Shown: in pieces, positions 1 to 10,747 of the stretch | Position numbering within the stretch: position 1 is the stretch's first letter | How the letters are laid out: each line of letters starts with the position of its first letter | Source of the DNA: Oehlia diaphana | Taxonomy: Eukaryota > Glomeromycota > Glomeromycetes > Glomerales > Glomeraceae | Assembly: GCA_003833135.1 (NCBI GenBank) | Contig: QZLH01000697.1 | Coordinates: 42,248-67,240, forward strand | Length of the DNA: 24,993 nt | Direction of reading: 5' to 3' | Made by a program: the position numbers and the translations under genes | The notes under the pieces: model-generated | Database searches by the model: none | Told to the model about the DNA's origin: nothing | What the model saw: only the letters and a program-made list of their open reading frames with translations

Positions 1-46
1 AAGTATCATTAGAAGATGGATCTGCTACTTCCACTATTGATGACAT
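1..46 (-). CDS. 5' end of a second CCC1/VIT1-like gene copy, cut by the window edge
   Basis: Read on the minus strand, the start codon at 46-44 opens the same first 15 codons (MSSIVEVADPSSNDT) as the complete transporter gene at 2807-3872. The identity continues upstream through about position 120; the only difference I see is one extra A in an A-run (11 versus 10). The rest of the copy lies outside the window, so whether it is a full gene, a truncated duplicate or an assembly duplication cannot be decided here. Confidence 0.6.
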   Translation of the reverse strand, partial: MSSIVEVADPSSNDT

Positions 47-120
47 ATCGTAATAATCTCCTTGAAAAAAAAAAAGAAACCCCTTTTTTTATTATTTAAA
101 AAAAATTTTTTTTTTTTTTT
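1..120. repeat. Direct repeat, copy 1 (transporter 5' region)
   Basis: Bases 1-120 match 3827-3945 in the same orientation, covering 46 bases of coding sequence and about 74 bases upstream of the start codon. The two copies diverge exactly after a run of 15 T, so the breakpoint of the duplication is in a homopolymer. Confidence 0.85.
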
Positions 121-142
121 ATTTATTTTTTTTCTTTACAGG

Positions 143-182
<40 letters not shown>

Positions 183-354
183 TTTTATTTGTCATCTAAT
201 AATATTCAAAATACAATGGATTTTTTTAATTACTGCAATTACACGCTCTTCAGTTACACGTTACACGTATGCTGTAAAGAAAAAAAAAAAAAAAAAAATT
301 TTTTTTTTGTCAATGAAACTTTATAAAGTTATGAGCTATTAATAAAATCTTTTT

Positions 355-382
355 TTTTCTTGGGTATACGGACCCAAGAAAA
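355..382. repeat. Perfect 11-bp hairpin
   Basis: TTTTCTTGGGT (355-365) and ACCCAAGAAAA (372-382) are exact reverse complements around a six-base loop (ATACGG). Its GC-containing stem stands out from the A/T-run surroundings. Function is unknown. Confidence 0.7.
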
Positions 383-1100
383 GAATATATATTTTTTTTA
401 TATAAGAGAATGAAAATTACAACCAATAAAAAAATTTTTACATTTTTTTTACAGAAAAACAAAATTATAGAAAGAAATTGTTAAAAGAAAAAAAGAAACT
501 ATTTTCGTAAAATTCACGTGTGAAATCTCTTACGCCAATAGACAAGGAAATTTTTTTTTTTATGGCTACAATATAAATAAATATAAATAAATACGCGAAA
601 TTGATTTAAGATTCAAAACAATTAAAATGATTGGAAAATTCAAAAATAACTTAAAACGGAAATCAAATTTTTTGAAACGGGATATTCTTTTTAAAAGATC
701 TTAACCAAAAAAGCTATACAATTTAATAACTTGATAACTTCAATAGAAACAAATTTAGAAATTTTAAAGAAAAAAAAAACGGTTCGTTTAATAAAAAATA
801 CCCCTGAAAATCTAAATCAAATGACGAGACAAAGTATAATAAGCGTGCCCCATAAAATTTTCTTGTTGACTTGATTAGTAAATTATTTATCATTATGAAA
901 TGATTGAAACGTGTAGCGACATCATTAAATCATTTATTCAATTTGATGATAACAATGACAAATACTATCAATAAGGTTTGGGGACGTGTGAATTTTTTAA
1001 CGTGCATATAATAGTAATAATAGTAATTAGAAAATACTGGAAATACTGGTGCATTTTTTTTTATGAATAGAGTTTAGTCGAATGCATGATGATAATTTAA

Positions 1101-1131
<31 letters not shown>

Positions 1132-1829
1132 TTATATATTTTATTATTTTATATATTTTATTTTCAATATATTTTTTTAATATATTCATTGTATTTTATT
1201 ATATTTTATTTATTTTATTTTATTTATTTTTTTATTTTTTTTTTATTTTATTTTTTTTTTCTTTAATCAATCTATTTATGGATTCTCGTGTCGTTAATTT
1301 ACATGCATAAAAATTTTTGACGTTTGAAACTCAAAGAAAAAAAGAAAAAAGGAAATTCATTCATGTAAAAGTTTATTTACATTGTTCTATTTGCATATCA
1401 TTTATATTATTTGTATGACTTACTATAATCATAAAATCTTTTTTAAAAAACATTGAATTCATTATATACATAAAGTTTATATATATATATTATATATTAT
1501 ATTTATATATATATTACCATATTACATAATTACATAATTACATAATTCCTTACGAACAATTCTTTATAAAATCCCAAGCTGATTTCCCTTCATTAATCTT
1601 ATATAAAAAGTTTTTTAAAACAAAATAATAAAACAAAAATCTTTAAATAATTATTCCTTCTAATAATTAATAACCAAAATGGTTTATTACATTATAAAAT
1701 TTAAAATATATCGCGTTTTTTACATGAAATCACAACAAAACGTGAATAATTTATCAATTTATAAAATTGAAATATTTAATATTTTATAAAATAAAAAAAT
1801 TTATAAATATTAAATTAAAAAATTACTAC

Positions 1830-1866
1830 TTACTCTTAGAAGTCTTTTCTTTACTTCTAAGAGTAA
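1830..1866. repeat. Perfect 14-bp hairpin
   Basis: TTACTCTTAGAAGT (1830-1843) pairs exactly with ACTTCTAAGAGTAA (1853-1866) across a nine-base loop. There is no adjacent gene for it to regulate within about 900 bases; it may be the core of a small palindromic element. Confidence 0.75.
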
Positions 1867-2205
1867 AATGATGATGATGGATACAATTATCCTCATCATC
1901 TTATTCTTCTTATTCACAATATTATAAATTTTTATTTGTTTCTTTTATTTCGGATTATTACGGGGATAATTTTTACTTGTGGTTTTTGTGGCTTTTAGTT
2001 TCTCTTTATTTGTATTTTTATTGGACTTCTATTATTATTTATTTACTTTTTTTTTTTTTAATAAAATTGTTTCATCAAATGGATACTTTTTTTAATTACG
2101 TTAGACGCGTAACGTTACATTACTGCGCTTTGAATAATTTTAAAACCCGTGTAACATTTTTACAATGTGTTGCACGTGGAAAAATAATACTGTATTTATG
2201 AATTC

Positions 2206-2650
2206 ATAAAATTGTTACGTTGGCAAATTTACGTATGGTAGGTAGTAACACATTGTAAGAATTACCAAGATTTAATCCAGGTATCAAAATGATCCGAAAC
2301 CTTTAATTTAATTCTCGTCTTGCTTTAAATTTGCCCAAATCTTTGATTTAATAAAATTGTTACGTTGGCAAATTGAATTTCGTCATATATCTTTACACAT
2401 TTCGGTAAGTAGTAAATTGACATTAAAGAATTATGAGCAAAAATATTTATGACGAAATGGTTTAATCTGGGCCCAAATCCTAAATTCAATAAAATTGTTA
2501 TGTTGACAAATTAAATCCCGTCAATCATACAAATTTACGTGTGGGTAGTAACATTTAAAGAATTACAAGCAAAAATATTTTTAATGACGAAAAGATTTAA
2601 TCCGCATCAAATGACCAAAAATTATACCTTTCTTTTACGTTGATAAATTT
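2206..2650. repeat. Degenerate tandem repeat, period about 140 bp
   Basis: The motif ATAAAATTGTTACGTTGGCA recurs at 2206 and 2351, and in changed form at 2489 and about 2631; the TACGT/TATGT core falls at 2216, 2361, 2499 and 2636, giving spacings of 145, 138 and 137. Secondary blocks recur in phase: AAGAATTA, then GAGCAAAAATATTT (ACAAGCAAAAATATTT in the next unit), then GACGAAA, then TTTAATC. That makes three full units and the start of a fourth. It lies just downstream of the 3' end of the transporter gene. Confidence 0.75.
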
Positions 2651-2806
2651 GAATCCCACCAAAAAAGAATTATCGATTGAATTATCGATTTTATGTCTTA
2701 ATCACATTGAAATTTTTTTTATTCATATTGTATATACTGTATATATATATCTAAACTAAGATAAATAATAATAATAATAATAATAATCATCACATTAATA
2801 ATCTAT

Positions 2807-3872
2807 TCAAATAAATTCAAATAAATCATCATGATGTTTAACTAAAAGTACAAAACTATAAGCTGTAATAGCAGCGAAAAATCCAACAAAAATAGATTGT
2901 ATAGCACTCCAAATAGCTTTACTAGGATAAACATAAAGTGCTTTAATGTATCCAAATAAAATAAAACAAGCAAATGTAACTCCACTACTTATATATAAAC
3001 CAAGTATACTATCTCTAATAAAGAAATATGGAATTAATGGAATTAATCCGGAAACGAAATATGACGTTCCAATGATTGCCGAACTCTGTGAAAATATTTT
3101 AGTAAACTTATTATTAATAAAAAAAATATAAAAAATATATTAAATAATAACTCACCAAAAAACGTGCAGGATCAGGTTTTTCGATTTCTGATTCGAATTT
3201 CATTCTAAAATCTACAAAATTCTCTGGATTATTGCTGAGTTTTTCGATAATCGGCGCTAAAGATTGAGCATCTAATTCATATGGTTGCATAACATCTATA
3301 ATCACGAAAAAAAAAAATATTGTTTAATTTTAATACAATATTCAAACAGTTTATCTTATAAAAATAATCATTTACCAATCATTTCTTGAATTTCGGCTTC
3401 TATATTATTTTTGACATCAAGTATTTCATTACTTCTTTCTATCCAAAAATGTTGTTCGGCAGCTTTTAATGTTGCCCATCCACCTACTGCTTTTGATATC
3501 GTACTTGCCACCAATTCTAAAAAAAAAAAAAAAAAAATAGTTAATTTATCAGAAGTCAAATGTCTCTCAATCCCTTTATCAACATTCTTTAAGTATCGTC
3601 TCGAACTTACGAGCTAAACATCCTAAAATTACGAGATGACGATTTCCTAGAGATGACAATCCCGCAGCCAACGCAAAAGGTACCGTTAAACCATCCGCTA
3701 ATCCAATAGTTATATCTCGAATAATATGTGAACGATTAAAACGTTTTTCTACACGGTGAACTGTTTCTGTCCTTTCTGCTCCTTCTGCCTCATCTTCATT
3801 AGGTACTGTTTCGTATTGATGTGATGAAGTATCATTAGAAGATGGATCTGCTACTTCCACTATTGATGACAT
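2807..3872 (-). CDS. CCC1/VIT1-family vacuolar iron/manganese transporter homologue (4 exons)
   Basis: Exons, in coding order, are 3872-3611, 3516-3376, 3295-3156 and 3085-2807. The introns (3517-3610, 3296-3375, 3086-3155) all have GT-AG ends, and the spliced frame gives 273 residues. Residues 52-76 carry the family signature RDITIGLADGLTVPFALAAG. They are followed by TM2 (about 78-102), a cytoplasmic helical domain (about 103-180) with FVDFRMKFESEIEKPDP, and three C-terminal membrane segments (about 182-203 with SGLIPLIPYFF, 208-230, 240-263). Family members move Fe2+ or Mn2+ into the vacuole, usually by proton exchange. Both TM1 aspartates (D53, D60) are present. In TM2 the usual Glu of the AEL motif is Gln (Q88) and the usual Met of AISMGLGG is Lys (K96), so normal transport activity is doubtful. 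The start is the first ATG of exon 1 and lies in a region duplicated at the left window edge. The family call is firm; the function is inferred. Confidence 0.92.
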
Positions 3873-3945
3873 ATCGTAATAATCTCCTTGAAAAAAAAAA
3901 GAAACCCCTTTTTTTATTATTTAAAAAAAATTTTTTTTTTTTTTT
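3827..3945. repeat. Direct repeat, copy 2 (transporter 5' region)
   Basis: This is the partner of the repeat at 1-120. It holds the start codon of the complete CCC1/VIT1-like gene and its immediate upstream A/T-runs. After the 15-T run this copy continues into sequence unrelated to that at 121 onward. Confidence 0.85.
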
Positions 3946-6900
3946 AATGAGAAATGGACAAATGGAGATATTTATATTAAAATGATGTGCAGGACACTTA
4001 ACTCGTTCGATATTTCGTTCAAATGTATCATTTACATATTTGAAACTTAAAGTGGTAGGGATCTGTAATCATTGTAATCATTTGAATCATTTGTAAAAAA
4101 ATTTATCAGTCATATCTCCGTTTTAACCGTTTTAATATTATTATGGAATGGGATAAGATACACAATTTTACACATACAGGAAACTATAAAACATTAATAA
4201 GTCAATCATAAGAGGAGTGAGGTCTCGTGCACATATTTTCATGTTGTGTAATAAATCTTATTTCATTAGAAACAATTACTAATTTTATGTTATTGATCCG
4301 GTAAAAAAAAAAAACCATTTCAGTTTATTTTATTTATTTGTTTAGAACAAAATTTAATTGCCTCAATTTTTTTTTATTTTTAAATTTCTTTTTTTTTTCT
4401 ACAATAATTCATTCCTACTGTTGTACGAGAAAATTACGTCAAAATATGGTCGTCAAAATCCGGTTAAGGATTATTTAGCCTCAAATAAATATCAGCAAAT
4501 CGAAAATCCTTTCTATATTGAACTTATCTTTTTTCTTAATTCACGAGTTAAATGTGTGGGAAAAAAAAAAAAATATATAACGCCAAAATATGCATAATAT
4601 GACAATTATATGCAATTTACTTATTTCCGAAGAGGCTGTGACGCCATGTATACTTTCAAACTTTACCTTTATTGCATTCTTCCACTAAGCTGATTTATCG
4701 AAAGAATTTAAAATTCTTTCCTTTTTGTAAATATCGCAGTTATATGAGACAGTTTCGAGACATGTGATAGATGTAGAAATTAGATTGATATTTTTTGATA
4801 GATAAAGTATTATTGTAGATAATGAGAAACTTTTTATGTGATCCCTTTGTAAGGAAAAAAGGGGGGACACTTTGTAATTCAACAAAAAAGATAAGTTTAA
4901 ATGGATCATATTTTTTAGAATCATCGTTCTTTAATTGATTCTAAGTTTTTTTTTTTTTTCATTTATAACTTGAAGATATTTCTTTAAATGAATATTTGAA
5001 TTTTTAATTATAATTTTATCCAATCCGCCTAATCCGCGTATTTCTTTCTTAATGTTGATTACGAAATCAATTAATAATTCATTAAAATTATTATGAATCG
5101 AAAATGAGCTTATATAATTTACGATTTTGTTACTCTTGTTTATAATTATGCAAAAATTAAAAGTTTTTTTTTTTTTTAAATGAAAGGAAATAAGGAAATT
5201 AGTTTTTAAACGTTTTTACACGTGATTAATTATATCGGCACGTGAATTTATTGAGTCCCCAATGCACTGATACAGTAGTTTTTTATATGGATTTTTATAA
5301 CGATTTTTGTTTATTGTAATTATTGTAAATTATTGTAATTTTATCTTTTGTCTAATGTTTCTCTAAATATTTTTGAATCGATCTAATGATTCCATAATTT
5401 TGGCATATCAAGGTTTATATCGTACTGTATTTATTTAATTCAAAATTACATTAAATGATCAGTATATACAGACATTTGCTATAACTTCAAATCAACTGGT
5501 ATATTATATACTTATTTATCAACTTCCCTGAGACTTTTTTTTTAAAGCACGTGGACTAGAGCGAATCAAGAAAACCGATAACAACAATAATTTTGATATA
5601 ATTTCAATCACATTTATTTCAATTGAACACCACCAATGAAAACTTCATTATGCTACCGCCCAAAGAATCTGTAAATCAATCTGAAAGTTTCCCTTGATTC
5701 TTTAAAAACTCTTCTTCTTCAGATTCTCTTATATTTACGTTAATATTTTAAAAACTGATCAGACCATCGAGAAATATCTGATAATTTTTAATTTTATTAT
5801 ATGCTCCTAATTATAATTTTTAGATATTTGAGAATACTTTTTAGATGAGATATTTAAATATTATGCTTAGTTGAAATCCTTAATATTTTTGTAGGAAAAG
5901 TTGGTACTTGATAAAACTATTATTATTACAAGTCATTTTAAAAGGTAAAACATTTTAAAAATAGGAGGATTAAATCAAGTATAATTAGTCTCGAGTCCTG
6001 AGAAATTCTTATTAAACTTTCTATCTCGCCATTTTTTAATATAATAATTTTTTTATTTTACATTCACTAATTCATTTAATTGATTTCTTTATAATATTGT
6101 TCACCAGATCGAGCTTTAACTCTTACATGCATAAAAGATACTCGTAAAATATATATTTTTAATATACTGTAATTAAATATTTACACTAAAATCAAAATTT
6201 GGGCGCATATATATATATTTTTTTTTTTTACATATAATTTATACAACTTTATTCTATAATATTTTAAGAATTATGCGAGTATTAAAAGTATTACTGTAAC
6301 ATGCGTGTATGAATGCGTATGAAATTTACATGCGTATGAATTAGAATAATAAAATTATAAACGATAAATTAAATTATTATTATCATATTGTTTTTTTTTT
6401 GGTAATACGATACTTAACCATCATGAGACTTGCTCTTCTAGTACATCCAATTACCATACTATCGGTTACAGAACTTCTCCATATTGGCATATCCCAACTC
6501 TTAACATTTCTGCTAAACCGATTACCATATTTGTTTCAAATTTAATAATACTACTAGCAAATAACTTTTCTTAATCCAAACAGATAATATCATAATGTTG
6601 TAATGCTATTAATGTTCTAATGTTAAATTGCCCTAATAAATTAGATTAAATTTTTTTTTTTTAATTTTTGAGCAATTCAGTAATTCAGTATTATCGATAA
6701 GTTTTTAATACAAAGTATACAACATTAAAGAAGAGAATATAGGAATATTGATTATATTATATTCAGAGACTGTACTGAGACAAATTTTATGACATGATGG
6801 CGGCGGTGATAAGAGATAAAGATATTTTGAAGTTTCATACTGTTTGAGGACTAGACTTATTGTCCTGATGTACAGTACTTACTTCTGGTACGATCAAACA

Positions 6901-7383
6901 CAAAATTTTCTAAATTATTTCCTTTCCTTCAGCCTTACACTTAACGCTAAATATAGAAAATATATCTTATCTTTGCTAAATATATAAAATTTTAGCACAC
7001 ATCATATGGTTTGTATTACGAACTTGCATGTAAATTCCCTTATCATCTTATCATCTTCAGAACCATCCCGGAAAATTCTCAAGTTAAGCATGCATAATAT
7101 GCATAATTACGTTCTTTAATTGTTCCTGATGCACATCACACACCATATTAAAAAAAAATCATGAGCCCAATGTTGGCGTAAATCAATGATTTGTTGATTT
7201 TTTACACGTTTTCAAAAATACACGAAAGGTTTCGGAAAATATAAAGCGTGATAAGGAAAAAAAAAATCGATTCGCTATAAATCGTATTATTTTTCATTTT
7301 TATTTACTGATTAAAAGCTAGTCACATTATAACCCATTTATTAGGTGTACGTCGCTTAAACGCATGTTCTTTTTAGAAATGCA
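3946..7383. other. Long AT-rich intergenic stretch, no gene recognised
   Basis: I read both strands and found no frame with family resemblance, splice structure or non-A/T-driven composition. The open frames at 4358-4597 (plus) and 4685-4924 (minus) are rich in Phe, Ile, Leu, Asn and Lys and have no recognisable motif. Short local repeats occur, for example three GCGTATGAA-like words at about 6305-6345. No tRNA-like cloverleaf was noticed. Confidence 0.5.
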
Positions 7384-8442
7384 TCAAAAATCTGTGATTG
7401 TTGGTAAAATTTTTTGTACATTTAGGTCCTCATCAGCTGATGATGACGAACCTGAATCTTGTAAGAAATAAATAAATGATAAGATCTAAAATAAAATCAT
7501 CAATATTAAAATACTTGCGAAATAGCTATTTCTACATATATACCTAAGATGAATTTGTAATAATCGTAAGAATATTCTATCTATATTATGGATATTTCTA
7601 AAATGTATAAAGAAAAAATTGTATTTTTATCGAAGCCTGTAAGAATCTCTCGATCACTAACTCTGGTGTTTATATTTTCCCAATCATGTCCATAATAGCG
7701 CACAGTATTTTTCTCCATGAATAAAGTTTTCGCATATTTCGGTCGATGTCAATCAAAAATCCTAGTTCTACAGTTGGGCTGTAATATATATGTTCTGCAA
7801 ATAATTTGTAAGATAAATATAATAATCAATTTTGTACGTGAATAAACAATTTTGAAATGAACATTTGTAAATGGACGATTTCCTCATCTATTAAATAAGA
7901 AGTTCTTGGTGCTAAGAAAATTTGTCATCAATCGCTTTAAATTCTGATTCACTTTGAACATAACATTTGCAACCTTAATGGGTGAATGATTGCCCTTGAA
8001 AGGCCCAATTCTGTAGCACATCCAAATCGCAAATTGTTTGAAAACAACGTCTGGTGCTCTAATTGTTCTCTGTCCTCCAAAATCAAAATAAAAGCCAGTG
8101 ACGTTCCAGTTACAAAGTTGAGCCACAATTTCTGCGACAACTGCTTCTATAGCGATTAGGAAGAATCTGTCCTAAATTTCGTAATATACCGTGCGGTAAT
8201 GCGGTACGTAAGCACCTCGATTGTTAATTGTAATTCTGATTTTGGGTTATCTTCGTCACTTTCTTCATCACTATAATCTTGATTATTTTTATTTTTGAAT
8301 TGAGTTTCTTGGAATTAAACTTCCATTATTGAACTTTTCTATAGCGCGATTCTTAAGTTGGTTGTTTATGTGCTCGAACTCTTTGAAGGTGTAAACTTTC
8401 TTAAAGTCTAAATTTTCAAGATCTATTTCTTACAATAGACAT
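7384..8442 (-). pseudogene. Uma2-domain (DUF820-like nuclease fold) pseudogene
   Basis: Minus-strand pieces in changing frames line up with one protein. A start at 8442 reads MSIV, then after a shift EIDLENLDFKKVYTFKEFEH. After another shift comes NPKSELQLTIEVLTYRI, then EAVVAEIVAQLCNWNV and GGQRTIRAPDVVF (the conserved RAPDV-type segment). Further on is SEFKAIDDKF in another frame, then VELGFLIDIDRN and YYGHDWENINTRV. A Ser-rich tail (SGSSSSADEDLN) ends at a stop at 7384-7386. Uma2 domains belong to the PD-(D/E)XK nuclease superfamily, common in cyanobacteria and, as I recall, expanded in Rhizophagus. At least four frameshifts or small indels make an intact product unlikely. The tail may follow an intron ending near 7475. 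The longest open piece is 7884-8126. Confidence 0.72.
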
Positions 8443-9211
8443 GTTTGCCATGGCTGTAGGGATAAAGTATGAAAAATTTAAATAGGAAAAATTGTGTTTT
8501 ATGACTTTACGTTACAAAAAACAAGCCAATGATTTTTAATAACTTACAGATATAAACAATTCCTTCACTAGTATTGTATCCAATGTATAAAAAACGCCAG
8601 TATGGAAAAGTACTAAAAGTGACAAAAGAAAGGCTTTAGTTTAGTAATAATCCCAAACAATCAATTTAGGGTATCTTAATATCACAAAAGACCACAAAAT
8701 CCAGTAAAAATTATGAGAAGTTAGTTATAAGTGAAATTGATTAAAATTTATGTTACAGAAACATTCTTTTTTGAATACCTATTATTATATATCTTCTACG
8801 ATACCAGTATACTTTTATTATGCATCATTAGATTTTACTCACATGATTCGGAAATGTGATATCAGCGTCTGCTAGAAATATAATGTGTGAAATTCATTTA
8901 TGAAGGTAAATTTGTTGTACACTTTGAGGGAAATCTAACACTGGAATTACGACCCATTATTATACTATTCATCATGTTCTGATCCTCTTTACTGCAAACA
9001 AATGCAAATTTTCTGCACATAATTAACCAAAATGTGAGCATGCTTTATTGTACTCAACATCTTGTTTCGCCTCTACTGCCATACTTTATCTAAAACTTAA
9101 GAGCATAACTACATGATATTCTCAGAATACACTTCTAATACCCTAATACCTCATTAAATAGGATTTTATTTAATTGCACATCGCATAACATTTACTGTCT
9201 TGATTATTAAT
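8443..9211. other. Spacer with possible decayed coding traces
   Basis: Between two minus-strand pseudogenes. Minus-strand translation gives short runs (for example MAVEAKQDVEYNKACSHFG near 9030-9090), each ended by stops. They may be further debris of the coiled-coil gene at 9212-9736, but nothing is recognisable as a domain. Confidence 0.35.
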
Positions 9212-9736
9212 TCACCTTTTGCAATACAGAGATACCAATCTCTTTTTTACATTATAAGGCAGATTCGAGCAAACTAAACCATCTAGTGATCTTTCTGTGG
9301 CTGTCCATCCACTGCCTGTTCCAACATCGCGACTCTACTCTCAAGTCTGTTTTATACCGTCTAGTTCCCCAATTCTATACTTGAATTCATTATTTTCATC
9401 TTCACGCCTTATCGCTTTCTTCTATAATCTGTTCTAATTTCACATTCTCAGTCTCTCAAATTCAATGATGCGTTGTCGAGATCCGATGACATGGCTCTGT
9501 TCTATAAAGTAAGATCCTAAAGCCAAGTCAATCTTTTTCTCGGTTATCTTGAGGAAGTCACGGCTATTCGTCCTCTCCTTCTCGATTATGTCAAAATCCT
9601 CAAGATCCTCCTACTTACGCAAGAAATCGATAGGCACCTCCATTTTATATTCTTTTAATCTTGTCCGCTAGTGTTGCCGGCTCATTTCCAGTAGCAGTAG
9701 TGGAAGTAGAGGCGGTGTGTCTACAAGATCTGACAT
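9212..9736 (-). pseudogene. Coiled-coil protein of unknown function, frameshifted
   Basis: From an ATG at 9736-9734 the minus strand encodes MSDLVDT. After a shift it reads a Thr/Ser-rich linker ending GNEPATLADKIKRI, then KMEVPIDFLR, DLEDFDIIEKERTNSRDFLK and SHVIGSRQRIIEFERLR. A heptad-like segment follows (NNEFKYRIGELDG, then in another frame ESRVAMLEQAVDGQ), and then LVCSNLPYNVKKRLVSLY before a stop at 9212-9214. The charged, helical composition with regularly spaced Leu, Ile and Val suggests a coiled coil. Several in-frame stops and frame changes show that it is broken. I do not recognise the family and assign no function. GC content is visibly higher than in the neighbouring spacer, which supports former coding status. 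Confidence 0.5.
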
Positions 9737-10254
9737 AATGTTATGTTTGGCCTGGATAAAAAATAGTGTTACATTCTGAGTGAGGAAAAAAAATTTATTT
9801 CTGTGAACGTTAATATATGTCTTTACGTCACACAGACATTACATCATTGCACGTGATACTTATCTAGCATTCGTTAAGCAAAAAATAATGGTCACCATTC
9901 CCAGTATACTTTATTAATAAAATAAATCGTTGCCGAAAACGGCAACTAACACAAAAAGTGAATATGCGAAGCGCATCGCTATTACATGAAAATCTTGATT
10001 CTCTAATGCTATTTAATCGCGGACTGATATAATTCAGATATTTAAAAGTAATAATAATAGCACATTCAGCTTGTACATTCTAAATGGAAATAGGATTTCT
10101 TTGCAACTATCGATAATTTCTTCTTCTAACTGAAGAATTTTAAGAAGTTTATCAAAGAGAGAATTGCTTATTTATGCTATGATAATCCAATTCATCATCA
10201 TTCCACCATAATCAATAACAATCCTCAGTATTAAAGTTGAAAATTTAGGATCAT
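9737..10254. other. Spacer between pseudogenes, with a small palindrome
   Basis: No intact gene. A perfect 7-bp inverted repeat GTTGCCG-AAAA-CGGCAAC lies at 9932-9949. Minus-strand runs such as LDDPKFSTLILRIVIDYGG around 10190-10250 may be the C-terminal remains of the U-box gene that starts to the right. Confidence 0.4.
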
Positions 10255-10640
10255 CTAAGATTTCTGTTTGGAATAAGTTGATTAATTTTATATTCTTTTT
10301 CGTGTAAAAGGATCGCGACAATCACTTTCTAACCATTCTATAATGTAACCCTTTCCATTATCCAGTAATTTGTTACACGGACTTGGAACAAAATGCGCTT
10401 TGTACTCGTTCAACAATATTGTAACATCGTAAAGTAAGAGAGTTCCAATATGAACCTTTAAAGTGAATTTGTATCTCTTTGAGTTCATCAATAACTTTTT
10501 GCCCATAACTGATTTCTTTTTTCAAATCTTCAATAGTTCTAAGACCTGAACTTCCATTGATACGTCTCAAACGTCATCAATTGTTCTAAGGGAATCAGTC
10601 ATATCTACTGCTTGTCCTATTTCATCATAATTCGGCATTA
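10255..10640 (-). pseudogene. U-box E3 ubiquitin ligase-like pseudogene
   Basis: Minus-strand frames from an ATG near 10636 read MPNYDEIGQAVDMTDSLRTI, a stop, and then a helical segment with LRTIEDLKKEISYGQKVIDE. After a frame change come IIEWLESDCRDPFTRKRI and, after another, INQLIPNRNLR. The sequence IxEWL...DPFTR followed by (L/I)IPNR is the second half of a U-box, the RING-like fold that recruits E2 ubiquitin-conjugating enzymes. The first half, expected to carry a CPI...DPV..DGHTYE-type segment, is reduced to PCNKLLDNGKGY. The gene is broken by at least three frame changes. The gene class is recognised from the domain half; the partners or substrate cannot be said. Confidence 0.55.
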
Positions 10641-10747
10641 TTATTTAATTTTTAAAACCTTAATAATTACTGAAATGTTAGCTGAACCTCAACAACTTTA
10701 TATCTTGCTGGGAAAAGGAGATAAGGAGAGTGATTAGCACGAGAACC

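Larger units (their letters stand above)
121..2205. other. AT-rich spacer with homopolymers and microsatellites
   Basis: No gene is supported. The stretch holds a pure run of 37 A at 143-179, a (TTA)n microsatellite at about 1101-1131, TA-rich repeats around 1476-1516, a short TACATAAT array around 1522-1547, and hairpins at 355-382 and 1830-1866. The open frame at 1977-2201 is low-complexity, rich in Phe, Leu and Tyr, and looks like chance. Confidence 0.6.

Noticed and set aside
1977..2201. 74-codon plus-strand open frame
   Set aside because: Composed almost wholly of Leu, Phe, Tyr, Ile and Trp from T-rich DNA in the first half, with no domain, no splice context and no homologue that I recognise.
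4358..4597. 79-codon plus-strand frame with a hydrophobic start
   Set aside because: The Phe-run start is a translated T-run; the rest has no motif and no coding-like composition.
4685..4924. 79-codon minus-strand frame
   Set aside because: Ser/Leu/Ile/Asn-rich chance frame; nothing around it supports a gene.
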